Assembly: GCF_902806685.2 (NCBI RefSeq)
Contig: NC_048546.1
Span: 12,881,891-12,945,890, forward strand
Direction of reading: 5' to 3'
DNA length: 64,000 bases
From: Maniola hyperantus
Taxonomy: Eukaryota > Arthropoda > Insecta > Lepidoptera > Nymphalidae
Shown here piece by piece: positions 43,765-56,070 of this stretch. The stretch's first letter is position 1, and every line of letters starts with the position of its first letter. The notes beneath the pieces were generated by a model that saw only the letters and a program-made list of their open reading frames with translations, made no database searches and was not told the origin of the DNA. The translations under genes were made by a program, and so were the position numbers.

Positions 43765-44204
43765 ATATTTATTTTTAAAAAAAAGGTCGATGTACCTATA
43801 ATATTTCTTGGCGGTGACTGTATAAGCTCACAGCGGTTAGGCCGGTCGACGAAACTCAGAGGAGGTAAACTCTAAGTTATAGGACTATGCCCCTGGGTAT
43901 AAGGGCGCACGTGATCCAAGACACGTTTGGTTACATCGACAACATGTTTACAACGGAAAGTAAATCAATGCGGTGATTTCTAGTCGACCACGAGGGCGTC
44001 GCGTGCTTTAAACGTGCAAGCTTTACAACAGACGACATTTTGAAGTGGAGAGAACTTATTGCATTGAAGTGTCGTAGATTCCTACATCACCTGAATTGCA
44101 GTTTGGATGCAGTAGACTTAACTGCATCGCAACTGCATGTCGATTGCACGTTGTGTGCACGCGATCTGCAAAGTTGGTCAATCAGTCCAAATAGACCCTT
44201 GTTA

Positions 44205-44990
44205 AAAGGTCATCGTCGTCATCGCAACCCATCGGCGGTCCACTATTTAGTATAGGTGCCCTCTCAGAATGGCAAGGGTTTGGCCACAGTTCACCATGCT
44301 GGCCAGGTGCGCATAGGCAAACTTCACACAACTTTGAGAAAATTATGGAGAACTCTCAGGCCTGCAGGTTTTCTTACAATTGGTTTGTTAGATTGATTAA
44401 GTAGGAGGTCAAAGCAAGTAAATTATATATTTATCTGATAATGCATTATAAACTCCAAATATTAAGAGTTACGTTCCCGAGTAATAGGCCGAGGTCTTAA
44501 GTCTTAAACAAGGCTTACGTCGACTCAACAAAATTAAACCTACTCTCTGGGGAAGTTCGAAATTGCTGATTTTTGATTTCATTCTACCTCTGGATTGTAA
44601 ATTCTCCGATTTGTTATTTATTCATATTTGAAACTATATTTTCAAGAATTCTTTTTTAGTGCACTTCTTGGCCATATAACCTCGTAAAACATAATATCCT
44701 CCGTATGGCATATTAATGTATCCAGCTCGTTAGAATAGTCAAGGAAATAAGCACGCACGCACTTTTAACTTGTCGAAGATATGTTTATTTTAAGCAATTA
44801 AATATTTGTTGTTATAAATAAAATAAAACATCGTGAGGAAATTTTCATGCTTGGGAGTTCTCCATAAATGTTCTCAAAGGTGTGTGAAGTATGCCAATCC
44901 TCACTTGGCCATCGTGATGGACTATGGATAAGATGCTCTTCCTATTCTGAGACCCGTGCTTAGTAGTGTACCGGCGACGGCTCGATCATG
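44205..44990. mobile_element. SINE D fragments
   Basis: About 44205-44370 is a minus fragment (caacccatcggcggtccact, then tatggagaactctcaggcct). About 44828-44990 is a plus fragment (acatcgtgaggaaattttca, then cggcgacggctcgatcatgt). The DNA between is non-coding. Confidence 0.55.
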
Positions 44991-45374
44991 TTGATGTATT
45001 GACAGCCTACTGCGTTTGACGCACAGAGATACTTGCCTGCAAGGTTTTTTATGCTAAAACCAAAGGGTATCTCGACAGAACCTAAATCTACGCTGACGAA
45101 GTCGCAGGCGAGGTTGAAGCGGACCATGTCGTATCGTAATCGCGTCGTGTTGTCTTTAGATCTTTAGCTATAAGTTGTGACACCAAAATCATGTCACAGT
45201 CATTGAACTTTTAGAGTTGGAAAACTGGTGAGTTAATAAAATTAAAGAGTATAAACAGTTGATTAGGATTGTTGTCTAACAAACACTGTGGGCTGACTGT
45301 ACTATTGTGGTTCGCGCCGATGAGATCCTATAATCTGTCTGTCTGACTGTTAAAGTTACTGTTAACCCATATTA

Positions 45375-45505
45375 CCATCATCATTATCAACTGATAGAGT
45401 CCATTGCTGGACATGGGTTTGAGTAGACCTCCACACGCCACGTGTTTGCGCTAGGGTTATGAATCCAGCGGCTCCCTGCGACTCGTTTGATGTCGTCCGG
45501 AGATC
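45375..45505 (-). mobile_element. RTE-type LINE 3' coding remnant
   Basis: The minus strand encodes a decayed DDIKRVAGSRW-like segment followed by the CGV..SLL piece. Compare 21000-21160. Confidence 0.55.
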
Positions 45506-45816
45506 CGATACGACCGGAGAAAAATCAGGCGCACTAAATGAAAGGGTATAGCTGTGATAGCCTAGTTGTTAGGACGTCCGCCTACTAATCGGAGGTCGGG
45601 GGTTCGATCCCGGGCACGCACCTCTAACTTTTCGGAGTTATGTGCGTTTTAAGCAATTAAATATCACTTACTTTAACGGTGAAGGAAAACATCGTGAGGA
45701 AACCTGCATGCCTGAGATGAGAGTTCTCCATAATGTTCTCAAAGGTGTGTGAAGTCTACCAATCCGCACATGGCCAGTGGTAGACTATGGCCAAAACCCT
45801 TCTCTATGGTAGGAAA

Positions 45817-46017
45817 CGCGCGGGATGATTACGTATCCCGCGACAGACTTGCGACAGCGCGTAAATCTCGCGATCATTGCTGTCAAACTTCACACGTAAC
45901 AGCGGCTAGAGAGAGAAAGCAATAGCCACAAATCAAAATAAGAAGAAGAAGAAGAGAGACAGCAAATAAACTGTCGCATTGCTACTGTTGTCAACTTTTT
46001 ACGTAATCATCCCGCCG
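45817..46017. mobile_element. Family M MITE-like element inside SINE D
   Basis: Ends are inverted repeats of about 15 bp (gcgggatgattacgt and acgtaatcatcccgc). The interior is non-coding with a (AAG)n stretch. This is the only copy in the window. Confidence 0.6.
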
Positions 46018-46094
46018 TGCTCTGTATTGAGCCCGCGATTAGATTAGATTTATTTATTTGCTTTCATGTACATTGATGAATTTTTTTTTTTTTT

Positions 46095-46260
46095 AAAGAA
46101 TATTAGCCATATTAAATGACTAATATTCCCCTTTCCTCTCCAACTAAGCGTCAGGCTTGTGCTAGGAGTAGGTACCACAATAGTGCAACGGGCGGGTTTT
46201 GAACCGTCGACCTTTCGGTTTTCAGTCCACTGCTTTACCGATTGAGCTATTGAGGCTCAA
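46095..46260 (-). mobile_element. SINE C
   Basis: A near-complete minus-strand copy with B box ggttcaaaac (diverged) and head gagcctcaatagctcaatcg, bounded on its 3' side by a T run (A tail on its own strand). Confidence 0.75.
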
Positions 46261-46479
46261 ATTGCGATGGGTTGATCATGATGAAATGAAAGGGAAAGGG
46301 CAGCGTTGAGAGTCAGTTGATGTATTGTGCGTTGTGAGTGTGACCCATATAAGAGATATGTACATATATAGCTAACAGTAGCTGTGCCTTCATTTCTCTG
46401 ATTCAAGTCCCACTCACAGCGTTGCAGATGCGCGCGGTCTCGAAGTAAAGCAAAATAACAGGCTTTATTTTTCTCTTTA

Positions 46480-47110
46480 GGGGTCCGTACCCCAAGGGTG
46501 CCAACCTCTTGTTTTTTTTTTTTTTTTTGGAACAAGAGGAAAAATGTACGTTAAAAAAAAAAATGCTATAAAAGATGCAAAAAAAGACAAAAAAGAAAAA
46601 TAAGAATATTATTATTAAAAAAAAAAAAAAAACTAGCATAGTCTAAGTAAAGCCTAGTGTAACGTAGTATCCCTAACGCACTGCACTTAGTGTGTAGTAG
46701 CACCAATTTCAACAAAGCAATAAGAAAGGCAAACGGAAAAAAAAGCCAATCTTTTAGTACCGACCTAGAACAGTCTCCGACCGCCATGTCGGAGGAAAAA
46801 AAGGGAGGAACACATAAAAAAAAAAAAAAAAAAAAAGAAGGGTGCCAACCGGACCCTAAGCCTCTGCTGTCCGTCCGGCCGTCAGCCCGTATGTCTATCA
46901 GCGGGCTGTTTCTCGTGAACCGTAATAGGTAGAGAGTTGAAATTTTCACAAAATATGTGTTTCTGCTACCGCTGTAACAACAAATAATAAAAGTTAAAAT
47001 AATGGCCGACATGAAAATTTAAAAAAAATAAAAAGTGTTATTTCTTTTACGATGGTACGATACGGAACCATTTTTGTGCGAGCCCAACTCGCACTTGGCC
47101 GGTTTTTCTT
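46480..47110. mobile_element. Family H element(s) with long A/T homopolymers
   Basis: The right part (about 46845-47110) has cggaccctaagcctctgctg, the aataggtagagagttgaaat block and the actcgcacttggccggtttt end. The left part holds a reversed end (taggggtccgtaccccaagg) and several A or T runs of 10-20 bases. Open frames here are low-complexity artefacts. Confidence 0.55.
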
Positions 47111-47352
47111 AAAGTTTTGATGACATGTGAATAGAGAGTTTTTACTTCAGTTTCAGTAAAGACTAAGGGCTATTTACAAAAATCCGTCTAAAATCCGTAC
47201 GTAGGTACCTACATGTCATTCCTAGACTCGCTGATACTTTTATAAATGTTAGTATTCGTTGGTTTTCGGGCTATATATTTACATAATCATTTGTAAATTT
47301 AAATTAATTTATTATGTGCATTAATTTATCTGTAAATATAAAATTCGAAGTC

Positions 47353-47513
47353 CTGACTGACTGACTTATTTATTATCAACGCAAAGCCTAAACCGCTGGT
47401 TCTAGAAACATGAAATGTGGAGGGTGTGTTATTAAATTCCACCCCTAAGTGGGTCAAATGGGGGTTTGAAATTTATGTAGTCCACGCGGACGAAGTCGCG
47501 AGCATAGGCTAGT
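47353..47513 (-). mobile_element. Family B element, shortened
   Basis: From the ctgactgactgac end to gcgagcataggctagta, with a large part of the middle missing. Confidence 0.6.
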
Positions 47514-47717
47514 AAGTTATAAGGCTGTGACATACGAACGGACGGACTAATGGAAATTGAGGAAATTCACTCAATTAGACTTGGAGACCGGATATTAGTA
47601 GGTAGGTAGGTATATCTCAGGACTACGCGTTTCAATTTCTGCATACATCATGAGGTAACAACGTCTTTAAACGTAAAATTGTAGTCAATTAGAATGAAAA
47701 GAGAAACATTATTAATT

Positions 47718-48370
47718 ACTAGCTGCCCCGGCGAACTTCGTACCACCTAACAGTCGATTCTTTTTCAGGCAATTTCTTAAATTTTTCTCTCCGTAAGTAC
47801 CATCCTCGTACTTCAAGGAATATTATAAAAAAAGAATTAGCGAAATCGGTTAAGCTGGTCTCGAGATTTGCGATCAGCAACACATTTAGCGATTCATTTT
47901 TATATATAGAGATTATTACCTGAGTAAGGCCACCAGGCTTCTATTATTACATAATTAATAACATAATACATATGTAAAATACAATAAACCCTTGAAAACA
48001 ATATTGAAATGAGGATGATGGCATCGCAACAGGGTATTGCATCAGGCAGTTAGTCCAGTTATACAGCTTCGGGACGTAATGCCATCGATATGCTAATCAA
48101 CAGGTTATGCAGTACTTAATGCGTTACCATGAAGTAATTTATTATTTTATAGCTTTGGGTGCAGTAAATTATAATTTTTACTTATTTTTCATTTCACGTC
48201 ATGTTAGGTTAGTTAAGGAGCAACTTATCGACTAAAAAAACAAAGCCATACTTACCAATATTATAAACTAGCTGCCCTGGCGAACTTCGTACCGCCAAAA
48301 AGTCGATTCTTTTTCAGGATTTTTTTAAATTTTTCTCTCCGTAAGAACCATCCTCGTACCTCAAGGTACG
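47718..48370 (+). repeat. Family J repeats
   Basis: Two copies start tagctgcccyggcgaacttc: 47718-47912 and 48268-48370. They share gattctttttcaggm and tttctctccgtaag blocks. The first ends tttttatatatagagatta. The class is uncertain; an RTE- or SINE-like origin is likely. About 360 bp of unremarkable AT-rich DNA lies between them. Confidence 0.6.
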
Positions 48371-48596
48371 TACCTTTTCGAAAACTTCTTTCTTATTACA
48401 GCACAGCATAAACTTAATAATAATATCTTTATCTTGTTCTCTGAAAGAAAGAAAGAAATCTCGCAACAAGTTCAAAGTTGAAAATTCCTGTTGTTGAAAA
48501 ATCCTGATACCTACAATCTAAAGGATTATTTCAATGACAACAAAGCCTGGGAATGAGTTGCCAAACAGCTTTGATAGTTCTAATAAGTATTAGTGA

Positions 48597-48745
48597 TTTT
48601 GTAAAGTGGTGATAATAAAAAAGAATACCCGGCTGAGTTTGTTGTGGGCTCTTCTCAGACCTGGGCGCATTTGGAACCCTCGTAGCTTCAGTTTTAATTT
48701 GACGTATTAATTATCACCACTACATCATTGTATTGCAGATTCAGC
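48597..48745 (-). repeat. Family K repeat
   Basis: The reverse complement of the 3480-3600 and 13515-13660 copies, including aagaatacccggctgagttt. Confidence 0.65.
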
Positions 48746-49071
48746 AAGTGTAAAGCGTATAAAATAATACCCAATTTGAATAAATGATTTTGAGTTTGAA
48801 AAATATTTTGCAAAAATATTTGTAATTTTTCTGCAAAAATATTTGTAACAGGCACACAAAGTTAGTAGGTAATAAAACTAGTCGACTTGGCTCGGCTTCT
48901 TTTGGATGGAACTACTGAAAACCCTTTCTTATTGGGGTTCTTGTTATGTAGAAAATCTACATGCAACATCTCAAGTTTACAGACCTCACGATTGTTGTAC
49001 GTTAATATATCAGTCAGTTTCTTCTTCTAAAGTTTATATATGGTGTAACATCAGGCTTGAAAAGGATTTAG

Positions 49072-49170
49072 GCGCAATCTCCACGGGCGTGGGAATCGCG
49101 GCGATAGTCTCGCCGTGTGACAAAAGTCGATACAAGCTATCGCCGCGATAGTATCGCCCTGTGGAGATTG
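49072..49170. mobile_element. Short GC-rich foldback element
   Basis: The arms caatctccacgggcg (left) and cgccctgtggagattg (right) are inverted repeats. A second inner pair (cgcggcgatagtctcgcc against gctatcgccgcgatag) also folds. It sits about 100 bp before the splice acceptor of the 66-aa gene. Confidence 0.6.
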
Positions 49171-49428
49171 GCCCATACAGTTTGTATTGAATTTTGTCAC
49201 ACGGTGAGACTGTCGTGCTGAAGTATGATAAACTATATAAACTAAAGATTTTTTCTTTCTATTCCAGGCTTTGTAAAAACCTGTGCACCAGAAAAGGCAG
49301 CCGTAGAGCTAACACCGGGAACCGTTTGGAACACTCGGTTCTTACCCACATTCAGCACGTGCCGTAGATTCATCACCAGCCCCTCTCCATCACTCATCAC
49401 CATCATCCCCCAAGCCCCAGTTAACACC

Positions 49429-50636
49429 ATGGCCCGCGGTGATGAAAACAAGACAGCCACCAAGGCTACTCACGCCTGCAAGCAATTCGACGTCTCTGCT
49501 CCTATGAAGTAAGTTATCACCGGCTAATTATCATTCCTCATCATCATCATCCCCCAAACCCCAGTTAACACTTAACACCATGGCCCGCGGTGATGAATGC
49601 TATCTTTAAATTATAAATATTAACTTTTCGTGCTTGTGATAGAACATAGCATCACTCATAATACCTAGTATAAGTCCCGTACATTGCTATTGCGCTGGAA
49701 CCATGTCTCATTAACATCGAAATAACGTCATTTTGACGTCAGCCGAAATAAAAATATACCATCAGCTTGCTGACGTCACTAAAATGGCGGCCACACACAT
49801 TAGCAATTTGCGGGACTTATACCAAATGATAATGTAATTTAAATTTAAACTTATGCCGCTCTCATTTGTCATTTTCTGTTACAAGTTTACAACACCTGTC
49901 GCGTGCATCGCATTGTTAGTAACGACGCTGTACGACATGTTATTTCGTCGACAAACGACTACCTAGTAGCGTAAAATTGATGATAGAGTCCCATTTGTTT
50001 TCAGATCACCTTTACCTTTATATTTCAAATAATATGTATTTACACACCCGTTATTTCGTTGTCAACAAGGAAACCTTATAGTGTCGCCATGTTCGTCGCC
50101 TGTTAAAAATTTTGGCGGTCAATTTTCCGAAGCGTCTGAATTTTGAGGGGACTTTTACAGGCAGGCAGACTTTTGACGTTACTTTGCCATAAAAGTTTTT
50201 CCGTATCTCCCACAACCAATTTTGACAATCGACGGTTATTTTGAATTTTTACTTAGCTGATTTCTTTTTCATTTCATAAGGAACTTTAGTTACTGCTTTT
50301 TACTAACTAGGTATTACTAAAGTTGACTATACAGCAATTTCAATTATACTTCAAGTTTTAATATCAAACGTTTCTATGTCCACATAGTCATACGGTTTAA
50401 TTAATACAATGCAGCATCTTTAGCTTCGTAAAAGTACCTACTCGATAGAATCCAAGTATGTAAATGAAAATAAAAGTTTATCGATTTCTAATATTGAATC
50501 TCCTTCCCTTTTCAGAAAACCAGTACCATCCCAATTGAACAACCAGCCACCCAAAAAGCCGGAGCAGAAGAACTACGGCGCCTGGGGCTCCACCTTCAAA
50601 GACAAGAAAACATTCCTGGACATGCACTTCTGTTGA
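49429..50636 (+). CDS. Unrecognised 66-aa basic protein (two coding exons)
   Basis: Coding exons 49429-49508 and 50516-50636, joined in phase (GTAAGT donor, TTTTCAG acceptor), give 66 aa from MARGDENKTATKATHACKQF to KDKKTFLDMHFC. The ATG context (caccATGG) is excellent. The first coding exon appears to begin at 49268 after a good acceptor; its frame is open upstream of the ATG, but no earlier ATG exists in it. The protein is Lys- and Pro-rich with no signal peptide or membrane segment, so it is probably cytosolic or nuclear. I do not recognise the family. The clean splice and good start argue that it is real. The intron holds a copy of the start-codon region and a family G MITE. Confidence 0.65.
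49537..49597 (+). repeat. Duplicate of the start-codon region of the 66-aa gene, inside its intron
   Basis: Repeats 49393-49446 almost exactly (catcatcccccaaaccccag, then ttaacaccatggcccgcggt and gatgaa), with one extra cttaac. Its ATG at 49580 starts a frame of only nine codons. It begins 29 bp after the exon's splice donor. Confidence 0.85.
49669..49821. mobile_element. Family G MITE in the intron of the 66-aa gene
   Basis: About 153 bp with tataagtcccgtacattgct and agcaatttgcgggacttata ends, in opposite orientation to 15563-15728. Confidence 0.8.
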
Positions 50637-53330
50637 TTCACCACCATCGCCGCTCATCATCGAAACGTCACCAACACAAACTTTAACGGATGGATCCCAT
50701 TTATTCCATTAAAATATGTAGTCGAGACAGTGGAATTATTTTTTACAAAAATCGCGACAATTTTTTTATTGGCATAAACTAGTTCAGTTTCTAGTGAAAG
50801 TTATTGAGGAAATAAACTCGTCTATTGTAGTTAATTATGTTAATTTCTATTTGGTTGAATACCCTGATTTGTCAGATCGCTATATTTTGCATTGCTTTCG
50901 TAAAATTTTCATTCGTCACTAAGTATATTTACTCAGTTTCAATAAAAATGACTTTACCCTAAAATACTTTAACCAAATCTCTGTCTCATTTTTGTTACAT
51001 TTCTTAATTGAACTGGACTTAATTCTTTAGATTAAACTTCCAGCCGCAAGCCACCGATAAAGGTTTTAGTCGCCCTGTTACGTAAAAGATCAAAGTCTTA
51101 ATGGAAAAAGTGGGTTTCTTCAAAATTAATTTACCAAAAATTGATTAGGAACCAAATGTATTATTAAATAAATAACTAATTTTGAAATTGTTTGTGTCGT
51201 TTCAGCTTATTCTTTATATTTCTACGGTTTAGGGTCTCTCGCGTACTAACAATCATACATGTATCATTATAATTAAACTGTCATCATCTACAGTAGTTTT
51301 TATGTTACTGTAAGTTGTAACTTTTGTGTTACAACTTAGGTACAACCTATTAAATAAAATAAAACATTAGGACTGAGACTAAAATGTTGATTGGTAGCAA
51401 GTGAATAAAAACGATAAAATTTAATTATTTATTTATACCTCTAGGTTTATTATAGAATTCTCTAAGAATTTCTTATCAAACTGTGATAGATATCGAGGCA
51501 TCTTGCTGTTACCTATTTTGGCTTAACTTGCAGAGATTCAGGCAGAGAGCTTGCAACTTGCAAGACATTAATGCTGTGAAATAAAAAACTCACTCAGCAG
51601 AATCTAAATCTACGTGGACAAAACCACAGGCAAAATTCAAAGTCGTGACTTACATATCAACGCACAGCCTAAGCCGCTTGTCCTAGAGAGATGAAATTTG
51701 GAGGGTGTGTTCTTTGTTAAGAGTAGGTATCCACTAAGAAAGCATACTTTGAAATTCTACCCCTTGAAATTTATATAGTCTATGCAGACGAGTCGCGAGC
51801 ATGAGCAAGTGTGAGATATATGGCTAAAAAGAAAAAGAATAGTTCATTAATTAAGTAATTGACATAAATACTACAGAATGTTTTTAAAACCACCATGATA
51901 CTAAATATATTTTACACACTAAGCATAATATATATAATTTAATCAATTAAGATTAATTGATTACATTATCAGGACGGAAAAATAGATGTGCATAAAGTTA
52001 CACCATCATTTCACTTAGAGGTTAGGTATATACAACTAAAGTTAAAGAAATCTTCAGTAGGTAGGTAAGTATAAATCTCAGCTATCTAGTCAAGTCTAGT
52101 GCAGTACATACATGATGAATACAGTATAGCAGATTTCAGAGCCAAGATGATTTCTTTGCTGTCATTCATAATGGAACTAAACCTCGCTTCGTTACGAGAG
52201 CCGACACTGGTACGCTTAGTATAAGATTTTACTCACCAACGTTGCTAGAATTCTAGATTCGAAACACAATAACGTCAAAGTAAAGTGAACCTAATGCGCC
52301 TTGAATTGAAGTCGAAAATTCAATGTGACTGATTTTAATTTCGCAACGTTTCCGCTTGGAGCGCTTGCTGTAGATGTGTAGACAAACTTGAGCTTTAAAA
52401 CAAGGCAGTTAAAATCCAGTTTACTATAACGCGAAAGTGTTTCGACACTCGAATACTATCAACGTTGGTGTCTTGTGAGACATAATAATCTTGTATTAAG
52501 CGTACGGATCTATTGCTTATGCAATGATTGCATTTGGTTTGAAAATCTCACTGAATATTGTAGCTCTGTTAGACGTCTCATCGACATAGGTGGAAACTTT
52601 ACAAAGCTTCAAAGGGTAATGTATTCTTTTATCACAGCAATTCTACTGTTATAAGTCCCGCAAATCGCTAATGCGCGTGGCCACCATTTTCAAATGCCAA
52701 AGTGTGTTTGTTTGTTGGTTTGCCCTTCAATCACGCCACATAAGCTACTGTTTATCCCGGAAAACTTGTCTTTGAAAGTCTTGACTAGTTCACAATCTGT
52801 ATCGTCGTTTGTTCGAGAGGAACTTTTTGACCTTTTATCGAAATATATATGTTTTTCGGTAATAAAATATCGGTCGGTAGGTTATATAATGGTGATCTGG
52901 CAGGGATTAGTGGGCCCCTAGCGATCTTGGGCCCTGGGCACGTGCCCAGAGTGCCCAGTGGGAAAGAGGGCCCTACAGACTTCTACGTACGTACATACAT
53001 GAACCGCTCAAGCAGTTGCAACTGCTTCGGACGGTTGGCAGCACGGTGCATCATGCAGTCAAGCAGTCGCCAGGCATTAGTTTTTGAAACGTAGGTTCAT
53101 ATCATATTATAGTTTTGCATAAAAAAGCAAGGTCGTTTCATGTTCATTTCATAACAGCGAAGTCTCCTTCGGTGTCCTTAATTTCTCAAAAGAATTACAA
53201 CTCTATATTCAAAGGAAGAAATATCATATTGGCTTGTTTCATGAATTTAATATAGTTTTGCGTAGAGGCAGAAATTTTATTAAGTCTCATTGAATAAGAA
53301 AACTGGAACAATACTAAACGGAAAAAATAT
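50637..53330. other. 3' UTR and non-coding intergenic DNA
   Basis: Possible poly(A) signals for the 66-aa gene lie near 50810 and 50940 (AATAAA in gaaataaactc and caataaaaatg). Beyond that the DNA is AT-rich with a decayed family B copy (about 51650-51812), a family G end (52651-52695), a family A scrap (52690-52800) and a palindromic gggccc-rich patch (about 52910-52975). No gene is supported. Confidence 0.5.
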
Positions 53331-53332
53331 TT

Positions 53333-53661
53333 TATTGGGTTTTTAAAAATCCTGTCGGAATTCTTTGATTTTCCGGGATTAAAGTAGCCTATTTCCGTCT
53401 CTAAGATGCAAGTTATCTCTGTACCAAATAGAGGCCCGCGACTTTGTTCACGTGGATTTAGGATCTGTCAATATTAGAGCCTCAATAGCTCAACGGGTAA
53501 AGGAGTGGACTGAAAACCGAAAGGTCGACGGTTCAAACCACGCCCGTTGCACTATTGTCGTACCTACTCCTAGCACAAGCTTGACGCTTAGTTGGAGAGG
53601 AAAGGGGAATATTAGTCATTTAACATGGCTAATATTCTTTATATATAAAAAAAAAAAAAAA
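53333..53661 (+). mobile_element. Family A fragment followed by SINE C
   Basis: 53333-53460 contains shuffled family A blocks (tctttgattttccgggatta; gcgactttgttcacgtggat). SINE C follows at 53477-53661 with a clean head (gagcctcaatagctcaacgg), A and B boxes and a long A tail. Confidence 0.7.
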
Positions 53662-53752
53662 TTACGTCAACTTACATATTCATCGTACGGAACCCTCTTC
53701 ACAGGAGTTCAACTCACACAATATGGCTGGTTTTTCAATATATTCGTAGATA

Positions 53753-54058
53753 TCATGATCAACCCATCAGCGGCTCACTACAGAGCACGGGTCTCCTCTC
53801 AGAGTGAGAAGGGTTTTGGCCATAGTGTACCACGGCTGGTCGTGTGCGGTTTGGTAGACTTCACACACCTTTGAGCACATTATGAAGAACTCTCAGGCAT
53901 GCAGGTTTCCTCACGATGTTTTCCTTCACCGTTAAAGCAAGTGATATTTAATTAATTAAAACGCACATAACTCCGAAAAGTTAGAGGTGCGTGCCCGGTA
54001 TCGAACCTCCGACCTCCGATTAGAAGACGGACGTCCTAACCACTAGGCTATCACAGCT
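53753..54058 (-). mobile_element. SINE D, near-complete
   Basis: The minus strand begins agctgtgatagcctagtggt with B box ggttcgataccg and ends at tgatgggttgatcatgata. It is one of the best-preserved D copies. Confidence 0.75.
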
Positions 54059-54450
54059 TCGTAGATATACTAAGCTCTTAGTACAACCTTTTCGCTTGGT
54101 TGGAGAGAAAAGAGGAATATTGGCCGTGTTTAATATTTAAAAAAATTGGTAGAAGAGCAAAACTGTAGGAGATACCCGATACCTATATGAATTCGTTTTT
54201 CCATATAAATCTCTGGAGTTTAATTTAAGCTTATTTATTACTGGCCGGCCATCGCTTCCCCGATACAAAACGAAACTGGCCAAATATTTTAACTCCACTG
54301 AAATGAAACTAGTGGTGAATATTTTTCAGTATTTCTCTTGTCAGTAACTAAATTTTCTATTTTTATTTTATTCCGATATTACTTGTACTTACTGATTTTC
54401 CAACATTGTATATGATTCTCACTATTCAGATACACGGGCATCGATTTCGG

Positions 54451-54945
54451 TTTTTTATTTTATTCAGATACAAGTTAGCCCTTGACTGCGGTCTCACCTG
54501 GTGGTAAGTGATGATGCAGTCTAAGATGGAAGCGGGCTAACTTGGAAAGGGTGTGGTAGTTTCATTAAACTCATACCCATGATCGGTTTGAACGCAGCAT
54601 CGTGTGAATTAAGTACTGATTCCTTTTAAATCTTGTGCCCTGACTAGAGGTGACCTAGCTAAATATAATGTAAAGAATATTAAATACCATATTAAATATC
54701 GTACCGGAACGCTCTCACTTGGCGGTACGGCTTTGCCGGTAGCGTGGTATAAAACTACGGCTGCGACAATATTTAGAAATAATAAATTCCCGAATTGCCC
54801 CCTGCCAATGTATACTCAATAGCTCAACGGTTAGAGGAGCGGACTAAAATTCGAAAGGTCGCCGGTTCAAACCTCTTAGATGACGCTTAGTTGAAGGGGA
54901 AATATTAGTCAACATTGGCTAATATTATTATTTACAAAAAAATTA
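54451..54945. mobile_element. SINE E (minus) followed by SINE C (plus)
   Basis: 54451-54812 is a minus-strand SINE E interrupted at about 54590-54695 by extra AT-rich sequence. 54815-54945 is a plus-strand SINE C starting tcaatagctcaacggttaga. The two tRNA-like heads meet at about 54812. Confidence 0.65.
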
Positions 54946-55454
54946 AATGAGCTCGGTGTCTATCATTCAGTGTTGACATTGAGTTAGCGAATCACCCCAC
55001 AGGCACAGATCACGACAGTTAGGGAACCTCTACGAGGCTTCTACGTCACTTGCAGGCGTCAAAAGTTAGTTGACGCAGGTAGCCCTAAAGAAGCCCTATT
55101 TTTCTTTGATTTTACGTCACCAAGTTGACATATCGTCGATTCAGGATCAAACCAAGAGTTCCCTCACTGTTAAGTAGTTCACTATGCCACAGGTCACTGC
55201 GATGCTTAAATATTTGTGCTTTTAAAAGGATCATAAAATAAAAGAAAGTGCCTTTAAACATTAATTGATAGTGCTTGGGAAGTGAATTGTATATATGTGA
55301 TAGCTACAGGCATGTTTGGGAAGCGGCCATGAGCCGGCGGCGATGCCTCCGTAACGACAGCTGTTCCGGACAATAACGACCAAGGTTTCCCAGTGAAAGT
55401 GGAAAAATGAACGCATTATAATGGAAAATACATAGGTAGGTACAATTGTTAGAT

Positions 55455-55512
55455 AGGTATAGTACGCGACAGGTTGAGATTGCAATTGGGAAGGGAACGC
55501 CCCGCACAGGCC
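55455..55512 (+). mobile_element. Family F MITE, truncated left end
   Basis: Begins gtatagtacgcgacaggttg and stops after the gaacgccccgcacaggccc stretch. The right terminal repeat is missing. The following DNA (55513-56070) is non-coding with a family H scrap near 55595-55650. Confidence 0.6.
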
Positions 55513-56070
55513 CTATCCTGGTTTTGAATTAGATTTTGATTTTTAGGTTTTAATTCTCTGAGGTGATTATAGGTTTTGAGACGTGTCTTGATAAACGCGA
55601 CAGACAGACAGATAACGAAGTGATCCTATATAAGGGAATTCCGTGGAAACTGTGCGGGCTGAAAAAGATGCAGTGCAAGCCGTAGTCGGGGCTATAGGCG
55701 GAGCGGGGGTAAAGCTAGCCTTATCTAATTACTATACAAATTATAGCCGCATAAATGGTGCCAAGAATACTGGCTGCATTTCCGCGCTGGACAGCCAGGC
55801 TGATCCGTTGCGCAAAAAATGAGCCAGCCCTTTTGTCACCAGTTGAGACTATTAAGAACTTTTATCTTAAGCAGATAAAAAAATTAGCAACTTTCAATAT
55901 ACATTCTGGTTTTTTTCTGGTGTGAAAGTTAGCCAGGCTTGCGCGCGCAGGGCTCGTGTTTCCCGCACTACGGTCGATGGTGCAGGACCCGGGAACGCTG
56001 CATTGTCTTGCACTCTCACTTTATACATCGTAACCTTCACTTTTAACATGTTAGTGAGTAAGTTTTTTGA

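Larger units (their letters stand above)
45551..46285 (+). mobile_element. SINE D split by nested insertions
   Basis: SINE D sequence runs 45551-45805, resumes at about 46016-46036 (gtgctctgtattgagcccgc), and its last part (gcgatgggttgatcatgatga) appears at 46264-46284. The first gap is the family M MITE and the second contains a minus-strand SINE C. The order of insertion can be read directly. Confidence 0.7.

Noticed and set aside
46403..47012. Open frames rich in Phe or Lys on both strands
   Set aside because: They arise from long A and T homopolymers inside a family H repeat and have no domain-like composition.
49261..49428. N-terminal extension of the 66-aa protein through the open frame upstream of its ATG
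   Set aside because: The frame has no ATG in this exon. Joining it to the only plausible upstream exon (ending at 42729) brings in a stop in that frame. The ATG at 49429 has a near-ideal context.
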